Positions 54,246 through 63,520 of a stretch of 64,000 nt of DNA are shown piece after piece (the first letter of the stretch is position 1; every line of letters starts with the position of its first letter). The position numbers were made by a program, and so were the translations under genes. The DNA lies in assembly GCF_900109915.1 (NCBI RefSeq), contig NZ_FOBU01000002.1:48443-112442 (forward strand), given 5' to 3'. Source of the DNA: Luteibacter sp. UNCMF331Sha3.1 (GTDB lineage Bacteria; Pseudomonadota; Gammaproteobacteria; Xanthomonadales; Rhodanobacteraceae). Under the pieces are notes generated by a model. The model was not told the DNA's origin. It did no database searches and worked only from the letters and a program-made list of their open reading frames with translations.

Positions 54246-55249
54246 AAGCCTTCGAGCACGATCTTGCCCTTCGCCTTGTGGCTCTCGATGAGCTGATGGG
54301 CGCGGCGCAGGTTGTCGGCCGTGATGCGGCCGAAGTGCTCGCCGAGGATGGTGCGCAGCGTGCCGTCGTCGATGAGCGCCGCGACGCGCTCGAGGATCTC
54401 GTGCTGGCGGACGATGTCCGGGGTCTCGTAGGTCGAGCGCGTGAACATCGATTCCCAGTGCAGCGAGACGGCCTTGCTCTTCAGCTTCGTCACGTCGATG
54501 GCCTTCGGATCGTCGATGAGGCCGAACCGGCCCTGCGGCTTCACGATGGCCGCGATCTGGTCGAAGTAGTCGTCGGTGTGGGTGAGGCTGGCGATGTGAT
54601 CGACGTTCGCGATACCCAGCGCCTGCAGTTGCGGTTCCAGCGGCTTCGAGTGGTCGATGACGTGGTGCGCGCCGAGTTCGCGGACCCAGCTGGCCGTTTC
54701 GTCACGCGAGGCCGTGCCGATCACCTTGAGCTTCGTCAAGCGACGGGCGAGCTGCACGAGGATGGAGCCCACGCCACCGCCCGCGCCGATGACCAGCAGC
54801 GTCTCGCCGTCGTGGCCGCCTTCCTCGATGTTCATCCGGTCGAAGAGCATTTCCCAGGCGGTGAGTGCCGTCAGGGGCAGGGCGGCGGCGTGCGCGTCGT
54901 CGAGAGTGCGCGGCTTGTGGCCCACGATGCGCTCGTCGACCAGCTGGAATTCGGCGTTGCTGCCCGGGCGGACGATGGAGCCGGCGTAGTAGACCTCGTC
55001 GCCCGCCTTGAACAGCGTGACGTCGCTGCCCACCGCCGCGACGGTTCCGACGGCGTCGAATCCCAGCACGCGCGGCGCCGTGACCGCCATCTTGTTGCGG
55101 ACCTTGGTGTCCACGGGATTCACGGACACGGCGCGCACGGCGACGAGCAGGTCGCGCGGGCCAGGGGACGGCTTCGGCAGGTCCATCTCGACCAGCGCGT
55201 TGGCGTCGTCGATGGGCAGGCCGGCATGGGTGTAGACGATGGCTTTCAT
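54242..55249 (-). CDS. Zinc-type alcohol dehydrogenase-like / quinone oxidoreductase
   Basis: 335 residues from the ATG at 55249 (GGAG upstream); the open frame continues to 55525 without signals. MDR superfamily: GroES-like N-terminal half (AVSVNPVDTKVRN, VLGFDAVGTVAAVGSDV), Rossmann motif LLVIGAGGGVGSILVQLARR, and the C-terminal KGKIVLEGF. The catalytic-zinc ligands are not evident, so it is the zinc-independent quinone-oxidoreductase type (ZADH/YhfP-like). Converges on the hybrid kinase gene. Confidence 0.9.
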   Translation of the reverse strand: MKAIVYTHAGLPIDDANALVEMDLPKPSPGPRDLLVAVRAVSVNPVDTKVRNKMAVTAPRVLGFDAVGTVAAVGSDVTLFKAGDEVYYAGSIVRPGSNAEFQLVDERIVGHKPRTLDDAHAAALPLTALTAWEMLFDRMNIEEGGHDGETLLVIGAGGGVGSILVQLARRLTKLKVIGTASRDETASWVRELGAHHVIDHSKPLEPQLQALGIANVDHIASLTHTDDYFDQIAAIVKPQGRFGLIDDPKAIDVTKLKSKAVSLHWESMFTRSTYETPDIVRQHEILERVAALIDDGTLRTILGEHFGRITADNLRRAHQLIESHKAKGKIVLEGF

Positions 55250-55828
55250 GGGATGGCTCCGTTGAGGATGGCTCATGGTCCGCTTCCACGACGGGCCGAA
55301 AAAGACGCGCGCCGCGGGATCACTTTCACTGCTACGCGGAAAATCGCGCGGGGGTCGCGCCACGGCGACGGGCCGCGCACCGGACGTTCGTGACGCTGGG
55401 GCGTACCCCGCTCGCCGCACCACGGAACATCGGCACCCTCGGAAACCGAGGCCGTGGATACCGGCGTACGCCGGTATGACGGTGGGGCGAACGGGACACG
55501 ACGCGGTGCCCTCACACGCCTCCACGCACGCCCCTCACCGCGTGCACCCCCCTCCTCGTCATGCGCCCCCTCACCGTCATGCACCCCCTCACCGTCATAC
55601 CGGCGCACGCCGGTATCCACCGCGGAGCGATCGGTTGTCGCGACCACGTAACATCGGCTCTGGAACGTCCAGCACACCCCCGGAAGCCGAGACCGCGGAG
55701 ACCGGCCTGTGGCGGCGTGACGGTGACGACGCACCACACCCGACAGCCGGGGAAAAAACCCCATATCTTTCAACCCGCTTCCCCACTATGATCCGCCCCG
55801 TCACGACGGACGTTTTCAGGGGAACGGG
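55250..55828. other. Long intergenic region with type-D repeats
   Basis: 579 bases between the oxidoreductase and the SEL1 gene. Holds the type-D pair at 55454-55620, and a short direct repetition of CCCTCACCGTCATGC-like words at 55568-55598. No gene supported. Confidence 0.6.
55454..55620. repeat. Inverted pair of type-D palindromic repeats
   Basis: 55454-55485 (GTGGATACCGGCGTACGCCG, then GTATGACGGTGG) and its near-complement at 55589-55620. Same organisation as at 24514 and 62678, with TACCGGCGTACGCCGGTA as core palindrome here. Confidence 0.85.
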
Positions 55829-57067
55829 ATGTCGGAGGGGAAATCGGGCGTACTCGTCGATCGGCGCTTCACGGCCGAGATGGACGCCTTGCAGCGATTC
55901 GGCCGTCTCGAGAAGGAGGCGCAGCTCGGCGACGCCGTGGCGCAGTATCGCGTGGGGCTCATGTACGCCGCGGGCGAGCATGTCACGCAGAACCACGCGC
56001 GCGCCGTGCAGTGGTTCCGTCGTGCGGCCGAGCAGGGCCATGTGGAAAGCCAATGCCGTCTGGCCACGCATTTCGCGGACGGCCTCGGCGTGTCGCGCGA
56101 TCCGTTCGAAGCGGCCGGCTGGTACCGTCGCGCGGCGGAAACCGGCTCGCCGGAAGCGCAGTGCGCACTCGGCATGCTGCACGCGCGGGGGCACGGCGTG
56201 GTGGCCGATCGGCAGGAGGCGCTGCGCTGGTGGGGCCTGGCCGCCGACCAGGGGCACGTGCAGGCCTGTGTGAACCTCGGCGTGTCGCACTATTTCGGGC
56301 GTGGCGTGCCGCGCGACGCGGAGCTCGCGTTCGCGTTCTACACGAAGGCGGTGGAGCGCGGCGATCCGGAATCGCGTGGCTACGCGGACGCGCTGTGCAG
56401 CCTCGCGCACATGTACTGCGACGGCATCGGCGTGCCCCGCGACACGGCGATGGGCGCACACCATTACCGCCGCGCGGCGGAGATGGGTAACGGCACGGCG
56501 CAGTTCGCGCTGGGCAAGCTCTACGCCGAAGCCAGCGCGCAGCCCGAGGATCGCGAGCAGGCGCGCCACTGGTTCGGCCGCGCGGCCGCGCAGGGCGACA
56601 GCGAAGCGCGCCGCCTGCTGGACGAACTCGAGGCCGCGGCGGCGACGGCGGACGACGAGCCCGATCGCCTGGCGCAGATCGGTCCGCAGGATGCTTCCGC
56701 GCAGTTCCTTCTCGGCCAGCGCCTCGCCGCCGGCGACGGCGTGGCCCGCAACGATCGCGAGGCGGTCCGCTGGCTGGCACTCGCCGCCGAGCGCCACCAT
56801 GTGCCCGCCCAGTACGCACTGGCGACGATGATCGACGCCGGCCGCGGCGTGCCCCGGCGGGTCGACGAGGTGGTGCGCCTGCTGCGCAGCGCGGCGGGCA
56901 GCGGTCACGCCGACGCCCAGTTCGACCTCGGCCTGCTCCACGAGCGCGGCGACGGCGTGCCACGCAATCCGTCCATCGCTCGGGCCTGGTATCGCAAGGC
57001 GGCCACGCGGGGGCACCTGAAGGCGCTGCGCAAGCTGGAAAAGCGGAGCTGGTGGCGGTTCTGGTAA
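55829..57067 (+). CDS. SEL1-like repeat protein
   Basis: 412 residues almost wholly made of 36-residue SEL1 repeats (AVQWFRRAAEQGHVESQCRL, AAGWYRRAAETGSPEAQCAL, ALRWWGLAADQGHVQACVNL and so on), about ten in all. They fold into an alpha-alpha superhelix that mediates protein-protein contact. There is no signal peptide, so it is probably cytosolic. AGGGGA precedes the ATG. Partner unknown. Confidence 0.9.
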   Translation: MSEGKSGVLVDRRFTAEMDALQRFGRLEKEAQLGDAVAQYRVGLMYAAGEHVTQNHARAVQWFRRAAEQGHVESQCRLATHFADGLGVSRDPFEAAGWYRRAAETGSPEAQCALGMLHARGHGVVADRQEALRWWGLAADQGHVQACVNLGVSHYFGRGVPRDAELAFAFYTKAVERGDPESRGYADALCSLAHMYCDGIGVPRDTAMGAHHYRRAAEMGNGTAQFALGKLYAEASAQPEDREQARHWFGRAAAQGDSEARRLLDELEAAAATADDEPDRLAQIGPQDASAQFLLGQRLAAGDGVARNDREAVRWLALAAERHHVPAQYALATMIDAGRGVPRRVDEVVRLLRSAAGSGHADAQFDLGLLHERGDGVPRNPSIARAWYRKAATRGHLKALRKLEKRSWWRFW

Positions 57068-57077
57068 CCCATCCTGG

Positions 57078-57145
57078 GTGGGAGCCAGCCTGCTGGCGCT
57101 AGCACGTCCGCGGCAAGACCCGTTCGCCAGCAGGCTGGCTCCCAC
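57078..57145. repeat. Head-to-head type-A REP pair
   Basis: Type A in plus orientation at 57078-57098 and in minus orientation at 57124-57145, 25 bases apart, so that the whole 68 bases can fold into one long hairpin. It follows the SEL1 stop by 10 bases and may work as its terminator. Confidence 0.9.
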
Positions 57146-57288
57146 CAGAGCGACCTTGCTGGTGTCCCGGCGCAGGAACTTGCGTCCGTGACTTCCGGCG
57201 CTTCCCGGCGCCGTGCGCCAGCGAGGAACATCGGCGGAGCGACCGCCGCCGGATGTTCCGTCGGGGTCCGTACATAGGGCAAACCCGC

Positions 57289-59922
57289 ATGCGTAATCCC
57301 CTCGTCAGCGCGATCGCTTTCGCGCTCGCCGGTCTCTCCTTCTCGGCCGTCGCCGCGCCCGTGGCCGATGCCGCGCAGCTCGCCACCACCCAGCTGCCGC
57401 GCACCGTGCGTCCCACGCACTACGACGTGGCCGTGGTGCCGCATGCCGACAAGCTCGCCTTCGACGGCAAGGTGTCGATCAGCATCGACGTGCTGCAGCC
57501 CACGCCGTCGATCGTGCTCAACGCGATGAACATGACGTTCGCGAACGTCGCGCTCGCCGCGGCGAAGGGCAAGGCGACGTTCGCGGCGCCGAAGGTCGCG
57601 GTGGACGAGGACGCGCAGACCGCGACCTTCACGTTCGATCACGCGATTCCCGCCGGCAGCTACGTGCTGACGATGGACTACACCGGCAAGATCGGCACGC
57701 AGGCCAACGGTCTGTTCGCGATCGACTACGACACCAAGGCCGACGGCAAGAAGCGTGCGCTGTACACGCAGTTCGAAAACTCCGACGCGCGCCGTTTCAT
57801 CCCGTCGTGGGACGAGCCGAACTACAAGGCGACCTTCACGCTGACCGCCACGGTGCCGTCCAGCCAGATGGCCGTGAGCAACATGCCGGTCGCATCGAAG
57901 AAGGACATCGGCAACGGCCTGGCGAAGGTCACCTTCCAGCCGTCGCCGAAGATGTCGACGTACCTGCTGTTCTTCGGTCTCGGCGAGTTCGATCGCGCCA
58001 CGACGAAGGGCGACGGCGTCGAGATCGGCGTCATCACGCAGAAGGGCCTCACGTCGCAGGCGCAGTTCACGCTCGACTCGGGCAAGGCCGTGCTGCAGGA
58101 ATACAACGCGTACTTCGGCGTGCCGTACCCGCTGCCGAAGCTCGACAACATCGCCTCGCCCGGCCAGAGCCAGTTCTTCTCCGCGATGGAGAACTGGGGT
58201 GCGATCTACACGTTCGAGTACGCGCTGCTGCTCGACCCGAGCATCTCCACGCAGTCGGACAAGCAGGAAGTGTTCAACACCGCCGCGCATGAAATGGCGC
58301 ACCAGTGGTTCGGCGACCTGGTGACCATGCGCTGGTGGGACGACCTCTGGCTCAACGAAGGCTTCGCCTCGTGGCTCGCCTCGCGCACCACCGAGCGCCT
58401 GCATCCGGAATGGCACACCAACCTCGAAGCCGTGTTCACGCGCGAAGGCGCGATGGCGCGCGACGCGGTAGCCACCACGCACCCGGTGGTGCAGCACGTG
58501 GCGACCGTGGAACAGGCCAGCCAGGCGTTCGACTCGATCACGTACGCGAAGGGCGAGTCGGTGATCCGCATGCTCGAGGCCTATGTCGGTGCCGACACGT
58601 GGCAGAAGGGCGTGCAGGCGTACATCAAGGCGCACGCGTATTCGAACACGGTATCCGACGACCTGTGGAAGGCGATCGACGCCGCGGCCGGCAAGCCGGT
58701 GAGCACCGTCGCCCACGACTTCACGCTGCAGCCGGGCATTCCGCTCGTGCGCGTCGAGTCGGTGTCGTGCGCCAGCGGGTCCACCACGATCAAGCTGTCG
58801 CAGGGCGAGTTCACGCGCGACCGTCCCGAGAAGAAGCCGCTGGCATGGCACGTGCCGGTGATCGCGAAGACCGTCGGCGGCGCGACGTCGTCCACGCTGC
58901 TCGAGAACGGCGCGGGTTCGCTGACCGTGGCCGGTTGCGCCCCGGTGCTCGTCAACGCCGGCCAGACCGGCTATTACCGCACGCTCTACGCCCCGGCGCA
59001 GATCAAGGCGCTGCAGGGCGCGTTCGCGAAGCTCGATCCGATCGACCAGCTCGGCCTCACCGCCGACGTCTGGGCGCTCGGCATGGGTGGCCTGCAGCCG
59101 GCATCGGACGTGCTCGACCTGATCGATGCCACGCCGCTCGACGCCACGCCGTTGCTGTGGGACGGCATCGCGGGCGATCTGTCGACGCTGGACGACTACT
59201 ACGAGGGCGACGCGAAGCGTCAGGGCGCGCTGCGCAAGTACGCGATCGCGCGCCTGGCGCCGAAGTTCGCGCAGGTCGGCTGGGAAGCGAAGCCGGGCGA
59301 AGAGGCCCCGGTGGCGATCCTGCGCACGCACCTGATCGCGACGCTGTCGCACCTGGGCGACGCGAAGGTGATCGCCGAAGCGCGTCGTCGCTACACCACG
59401 GACACCATGCCGCCGGAACTGCGCAAGTCGATCCTCGCCGTGGTCGCGTCGCACGCCGACGCCGCCACGTGGGACAAGCTGCACGCCGCGGCGAAGGCCG
59501 AGAAGACCCCGCTGGTGAAGGATCGCCTGTACGCGTTGCTCGCGACGCCGCAGGACGAGGCGCTGGCGAAGCGTGCGCTGGAACTCGCGCTCACCGACGA
59601 ACCGGGCGCCACGAACAGCGCGGCGATGATCTCGGCGGCGGCGCGCATGCATCCGGAAATGGCGTTCGACTTCGCCGTGGCGCATAAGGACAAGGTCGAC
59701 CAGTTCGTCGACTCGACGTCGGCGGCGCGTTACTACCCGATGCTGGCGGGCGGTTCGCTCGACCTCGCGATGATCGACAGGATCAAGGCGTTCGCGGATA
59801 AGTACATCGCCGCCACGTCGCGTCGCGACGCGGAGACGAGCATCGCGAACATCCGTTACCGCGCGATGGTCCGCAAGGAGCGTCTGCCGGCCGTGGATGC
59901 GTGGTTGCAGAAGAACGGTTGA
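57289..59922 (+). CDS. M1-family metallo-aminopeptidase
   Basis: 877 residues from the ATG at 57289, which gives a signal peptide (NPLVSAIAFALAGLSFSAVAA). Zinc site HEMAHQWFGD (His334, Glu335, His338) with the third ligand Glu357 in WLNEGFASW; exopeptidase motif SAMENWGAIYTFE near residue 297; DEPNYKATFTLT beta-domain; C-terminal ERAP-like helical domain. Releases N-terminal amino acids from peptides, probably in the periplasm. Similar to PepN and puromycin-sensitive aminopeptidases. An intrinsic terminator follows. Confidence 0.94.
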   Translation: MRNPLVSAIAFALAGLSFSAVAAPVADAAQLATTQLPRTVRPTHYDVAVVPHADKLAFDGKVSISIDVLQPTPSIVLNAMNMTFANVALAAAKGKATFAAPKVAVDEDAQTATFTFDHAIPAGSYVLTMDYTGKIGTQANGLFAIDYDTKADGKKRALYTQFENSDARRFIPSWDEPNYKATFTLTATVPSSQMAVSNMPVASKKDIGNGLAKVTFQPSPKMSTYLLFFGLGEFDRATTKGDGVEIGVITQKGLTSQAQFTLDSGKAVLQEYNAYFGVPYPLPKLDNIASPGQSQFFSAMENWGAIYTFEYALLLDPSISTQSDKQEVFNTAAHEMAHQWFGDLVTMRWWDDLWLNEGFASWLASRTTERLHPEWHTNLEAVFTREGAMARDAVATTHPVVQHVATVEQASQAFDSITYAKGESVIRMLEAYVGADTWQKGVQAYIKAHAYSNTVSDDLWKAIDAAAGKPVSTVAHDFTLQPGIPLVRVESVSCASGSTTIKLSQGEFTRDRPEKKPLAWHVPVIAKTVGGATSSTLLENGAGSLTVAGCAPVLVNAGQTGYYRTLYAPAQIKALQGAFAKLDPIDQLGLTADVWALGMGGLQPASDVLDLIDATPLDATPLLWDGIAGDLSTLDDYYEGDAKRQGALRKYAIARLAPKFAQVGWEAKPGEEAPVAILRTHLIATLSHLGDAKVIAEARRRYTTDTMPPELRKSILAVVASHADAATWDKLHAAAKAEKTPLVKDRLYALLATPQDEALAKRALELALTDEPGATNSAAMISAAARMHPEMAFDFAVAHKDKVDQFVDSTSAARYYPMLAGGSLDLAMIDRIKAFADKYIAATSRRDAETSIANIRYRAMVRKERLPAVDAWLQKNG

Positions 59923-59930
59923 TCGTCGCC

Positions 59931-59971
59931 TGAAAAAAAGCCGCCGGTCGCGGGACCGGCGGCTTTCGTTT
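59931..59971 (+). terminator. Intrinsic terminator after the M1 aminopeptidase
   Basis: GCCGCCGGTC-GCGG-GACCGGCGGC (59940-59963) is a perfect 10-bp stem with a 4-base loop, followed by TTTCGTTTGT and preceded by an A-run that makes it bidirectional. Confidence 0.9.
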
Positions 59972-59993
59972 GTCCGGCCGCGCTGCGCGCGGA

Positions 59994-60369
59994 TCGCCAG
60001 CAGGCTGGCTCCCACCATTCGCACCGACGATGGCGGGAGCCAGCCTGCTGGCGATCCCGCGATAGCGGGGTCGCTCCACCATTGGCATCGACGATACCGG
60101 GAGCCAGGTGGGAGCCAGCCTGCTGGCGATCCCGCGATAGCGGGGTGGCTCCACCATTGGCACCGACGATGGCGGGAGCCAGGTGGGAGCCAGCCTGCTG
60201 GCGACCCCGCGACAGCGGGGTGGCTCCACCATTCGCACCGACGATAGCGGGAGCCAGGTGGGAGCCAGCCTGCTGGCGATCCCGCGATAGCGGGGTGGCT
60301 CCACCATTGGCACCGACGATAGCGGGAGCCAGGTGGGAGCCAGCCTGCTGGCGATCCCGCGATAGCGGG
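59994..60369. repeat. REP array: type-A repeat plus five tandem copies of a 75-bp unit
   Basis: A minus-orientation type A at 59994-60015 is followed by 75-bp units starting at 60033, 60108, 60183, 60258 and 60333 (last truncated at 60369). Each unit starts with type A in plus orientation, then CCCGCGATAGCGGG, a GGTGGCTCCACC palindrome and ACCGACGAT. Units differ by only a few bases. The array fills the gap between two convergent genes. It is not a CRISPR, since the whole unit is repeated with no unique spacers. Confidence 0.95.
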
Positions 60370-60379
60370 CCTGCTTGCC

Positions 60380-61234
60380 TCAACCCGCCGCGGCGCACGC
60401 CGCCGTCAGCGCGTCGCGGAAGCACGGCGCGTCCACCAGCCTCGCGGCCAGCGTTCCCTTGAACACGTCGCCCGATCCACACGTCGGCACGCGGTAGAGG
60501 TCCGACTCGTCGCCATGGCGGTCCGGCCCGTGCGACACGAGGCAGCTCTTGTCCAGCGATACCACGACCGTCCCCGCGCACAGGCGGCGGGCGAGGGCGT
60601 TGATGGTCGTGTCGTCCATGCTCGTCACCGCCTGCGCGGTGATGTCGATATTGAGAAAGCGCCCCGACGCACGCGCGAACTCGTAGACGTCGAGCAGCAG
60701 CACGTCGGTGCTGCTGAACTCGCGCACCGATAACCCGGGCGGCAACGGGCCGGGATCCAGCACGCGGAGGATGCGCCGCTCGCCAGCGCGTTCCAGCGTG
60801 GCGGCAACGGCGTCGATGTTCGCCTCGGTGGACACCAGCAGCACTTTCGCCCCATCGAAGAGGTCGGACTGCGCGCCGATGAAGGCGTCGTCGAGATGGT
60901 CGTTGGCACCCGACGAGAGCACCGAGATCGTCTGGCCCTTCGGATCTTCGATCAGCGCGGTACGTCCCGTGCGCACGCCCGACACCATCTGCCAGCGCGC
61001 CACGACGTTCGAGGGCAAGCCGGCAGGATCGATCGTGTCGTCGCCGATGGCGGCGATCAGGCCCGTGGCGACACCCGCGCGCGCCGCGGCCACGGCCTGG
61101 TGAAAGGCCTTTCCGCCGGGACGGCGCTCGAACTCGCTCGCGTGGACGGGTTCGCCAGCGCGAGGAAGGCGTGGCGTACGCCACCGCTCTTCCTCGCTGT
61201 AACCGCCGACGACAAGCAGGCGCGTGGCGGTCAT
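60380..61234 (-). CDS. PfkB-family sugar/nucleoside kinase
   Basis: 284 residues, ribokinase fold. N-terminal GG motif in FERRPGGKAFHQAVAAARAG; C-terminal ATP/anion-hole motif PTCGSGDVFKGTLAARL, in which the catalytic Asp is kept but the usual GAGD is GSGD. It is 4 bases downstream of a CNT nucleoside transporter, so the natural substrate is probably a nucleoside imported by that protein. It lacks the last ~20 residues of many ribokinases. Confidence 0.88.
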   Translation of the reverse strand: MTATRLLVVGGYSEEERWRTPRLPRAGEPVHASEFERRPGGKAFHQAVAAARAGVATGLIAAIGDDTIDPAGLPSNVVARWQMVSGVRTGRTALIEDPKGQTISVLSSGANDHLDDAFIGAQSDLFDGAKVLLVSTEANIDAVAATLERAGERRILRVLDPGPLPPGLSVREFSSTDVLLLDVYEFARASGRFLNIDITAQAVTSMDDTTINALARRLCAGTVVVSLDKSCLVSHGPDRHGDESDLYRVPTCGSGDVFKGTLAARLVDAPCFRDALTAACAAAG

Positions 61235-61238
61235 CCGG

Positions 61239-62558
61239 TCAGAAGCGCTCGAGCACGCCGGCGATGGTCGCCGTCATGAACGTGGCGATGGAGCCACCGA
61301 GCACGGCCCGCAGGCCGAGGCGGGCCAGGTCGGCGCGACGGTTGGGCGCGAGGCCGCCGATGCCGCCGATCTGGATCGCAATGGACGAGAAGTTGGCGAA
61401 GCCGCACAGCGCGTACGTGGCGATGAGGCGGCTTTCCGGCAGAAGGTCGGGCAGGTGGCGGGCGAGGTCGGCGTACGCGACGAACTCGTTGATGACCACC
61501 TTCTGGCCGATGAAGCTGCCGACGAGGGTGGCGTCCTGCCAGGGCACGCCGATCAGCCAGGCGATGGGCGAGAGCACCCAGCCGAAGATCGTCTCGAGGC
61601 TGAGGGCCACCGGATGACCGGCGCTGGCGCTCAGCCAGGCGTTGAGGCTGTGCTCGCCGCCGATCGTGCCGGCCCACTGCACCGGGCCGTTGATCAGCGC
61701 GATCAGCGCGATGAAGGCCAGCAGCATGGCACCGACGTTCATGGCCAGCTTCAGGCCATCGCCCGCGCCCGTGGCGGCGGCGTCGATGACGTTGGCGGTC
61801 GTCTTCTCGACGTCGATCTTCACGGTGCCGCGCGTGAGCGGCTCCTGCGTTTCGGGGACGAGGATCTTGGCCAGCACCATCGTGGCCGGCGCGGCCATGA
61901 CGCTCGCGGTGAGCAGGTGCTTGGCGTAGAACATGCGCTGCGCCGGATCGTCGCCGCCGAGCATGGCCACGTAGGCGGCCATGACGGAACCCGCGATGTG
62001 GGCCATGCCGCCGATCATGACGGTCATGAGTTCGGCCTGCGTCATGCGCTCGATGTACGGCTTGATGGTCAGCGGCGCTTCGGTCTGGCCGATGAACACG
62101 CTGGCGCAGACGCTGGTGGTTTCCGCACCCGACACGCGCATCACCTTGGTGATGACCCACGCCATGCCCTTGACGATCTGCTGCATCACGCCGAGGTGAT
62201 AGAGCACGCCGGTGAGGGCGGCGAAGAAGACGATGGTCGGCAGCACCTTCACGGCGAAGATCACGCCGAACTTCGAGCTGTCGAGCAGGCTGCCGAAGAT
62301 GAAGCGCGAACCGACGTCGACGTAGTCGAGCAGGCGCACGAAACCGGTGGCGATCGCGTCGAACACGTCGCGACCCAGCGGCACCTTGAGCACGATGGCC
62401 GCGAAGGCGATCTGCAGGGCGACACCGGTGGCGACGAGTTTCCAGTCGACCACGCGCTTGTTGTTGGAGAAGCAGAACGCGATGCCGATAAGCACCGCCA
62501 GACCGAACAGGCCAAACAGAACGTGGCCCAGCAAACCCAGCATCGTGACGTACCCCAT
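61239..62558 (-). CDS. nupC: Concentrative nucleoside transporter (CNT, NupC-like)
   Basis: 439 residues. CNT hallmarks: GVLYHLGVMQQIVKGMAWVI, SVCASVFIGQTEAPLTIKPYI (the conserved QTEAPL segment) and GFANFSSIAIQIGGIGGLAP. Proton- or sodium-coupled uptake of nucleosides at the inner membrane. ATG at 62558; an ATG five codons in (62543) is also possible. First gene of an operon with the PfkB kinase 4 bases downstream: uptake followed by phosphorylation traps the nucleoside. Confidence 0.92.
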   Translation of the reverse strand: MGYVTMLGLLGHVLFGLFGLAVLIGIAFCFSNNKRVVDWKLVATGVALQIAFAAIVLKVPLGRDVFDAIATGFVRLLDYVDVGSRFIFGSLLDSSKFGVIFAVKVLPTIVFFAALTGVLYHLGVMQQIVKGMAWVITKVMRVSGAETTSVCASVFIGQTEAPLTIKPYIERMTQAELMTVMIGGMAHIAGSVMAAYVAMLGGDDPAQRMFYAKHLLTASVMAAPATMVLAKILVPETQEPLTRGTVKIDVEKTTANVIDAAATGAGDGLKLAMNVGAMLLAFIALIALINGPVQWAGTIGGEHSLNAWLSASAGHPVALSLETIFGWVLSPIAWLIGVPWQDATLVGSFIGQKVVINEFVAYADLARHLPDLLPESRLIATYALCGFANFSSIAIQIGGIGGLAPNRRADLARLGLRAVLGGSIATFMTATIAGVLERF

Positions 62559-62890
62559 GGGAGGTCGGGGGTAGCCCCGTGACCACTATAAAAAACGCGA
62601 GGTTACGGGAGGTGGCCTTGTTGGGCAAGTTCGGGTTTGTACCGGGGTGAAAGAGGCGGTCCGGGTTGTTCACCCCCTCACCGTCGCCCCGGCGTACGCC
62701 GGGGCCCACGTCGTCGGTTTCCGGATGTGCGACGCGTTGGATGCGTTGCTTCCGGGGAGGCGTGTCGTGCTCAGGTCCACCGAGGACGTAGACCCCGGCG
62801 TACGCCGGGGTGACGATAGGCGGGGTCTAGGCATGTCGGGTGACGGGCGGCGAGGTCCGTCATTCCGGGGGTGACGGTACGATAGGCCTC
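62559..62890. other. Divergent intergenic region with type-D repeats
   Basis: 332 bases between nupC (minus) and lysE-like (plus). Contains the type-D pair 62678-62817. On the minus strand TATAGT (62584-62589) could be the -10 of the nupC operon. No gene seen. Confidence 0.5.
62678..62817. repeat. Inverted pair of type-D palindromic repeats
   Basis: 62678-62709 (TCACCGTCGCCCCGGCGTAC, then GCCGGGGCCCAC) and about 62788-62817 (GTAGACCCCGGCGTACGCCG, then GGGTGACGAT). Core palindrome CCCCGGCGTACGCCGGGG in both. Confidence 0.85.
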
Positions 62891-63520
62891 ATGAACCTCT
62901 TTCTCACCATCGCCCTCGTGCAGATCGTCGCCCTCGTCACACCGGGGCCGGATTTCTTCTTCGTGTCGCAGCTGGCGGCCAGCCGCTCGCGTCGCGAGGC
63001 TATGGCGGGTGTCGTGGGCATTGCGCTGGGTGTGGCGGTCTGGGCGGCCCTCGCGCTGCTGGGCCTGCAACTGCTGTTGCACCGGCTGGCGTGGCTGGAG
63101 CGCGGGATCGCCATCGCCGGCGGCGCCTACCTGTGCTGGATGGGCTTTCAGATGCTGCGCGCGTCGTGGAAAGCGAAAGCCGATGCCGCCGCCCCGGTGG
63201 TGGACGTGCGCGGGTCCAGCCCCGGGCGGGCGCTGGTGCGGGGCCTGGCCACGAACCTGGCCAACCCGAAGGCCGCGATCTATTTCGCGTCGATCTTTTC
63301 CGCCTTCGTGGGCGAGGGCATGGGGCAGGGCGTGCGCTGGGGTCTCTGGGCCATGGTGACCGTCGAGACGTTCCTGTGGTTCGCCGTGGTGGCGGGCATC
63401 TTCGCCCTGCCGGCCATGCGTCGCGGCTACGTGCGCGCCAGCCGCTGGATCGACGGTGGCGCGGGGGCGATCTTCGTGCTCTTCGGCCTGCACCTCGTCT
63501 TCGGGCGCCGGGCCGTCTAA
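62891..63520 (+). CDS. LysE-family amino-acid exporter
   Basis: 209 residues from the ATG at 62891, six predicted membrane helices. LysE/RhtB features: LFLTIALVQIVALVTPGPDF at the start, the second helix GVVGIALGVAVWAALALLGL, and GLATNLANPKAAIYFASIF, the conserved NP motif. Exports amino acids or homoserine-lactone-like compounds. Its stop overlaps the stop of the convergent MarR gene (63517-63520), and that regulator might control it. Confidence 0.92.
   Translation: MNLFLTIALVQIVALVTPGPDFFFVSQLAASRSRREAMAGVVGIALGVAVWAALALLGLQLLLHRLAWLERGIAIAGGAYLCWMGFQMLRASWKAKADAAAPVVDVRGSSPGRALVRGLATNLANPKAAIYFASIFSAFVGEGMGQGVRWGLWAMVTVETFLWFAVVAGIFALPAMRRGYVRASRWIDGGAGAIFVLFGLHLVFGRRAV

Noticed and set aside
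56905-60024. 1039-codon minus-strand open frame
   Set aside because: Antisense to the M1 aminopeptidase and SEL1 genes, which have clear motifs; the frame reads only as Arg/Val/His-rich filler.
60033-60369. Regular 75-bp array considered as CRISPR
   Set aside because: The entire 75-bp unit is repeated nearly identically, so there are no unique spacers, and no cas genes are in the window.
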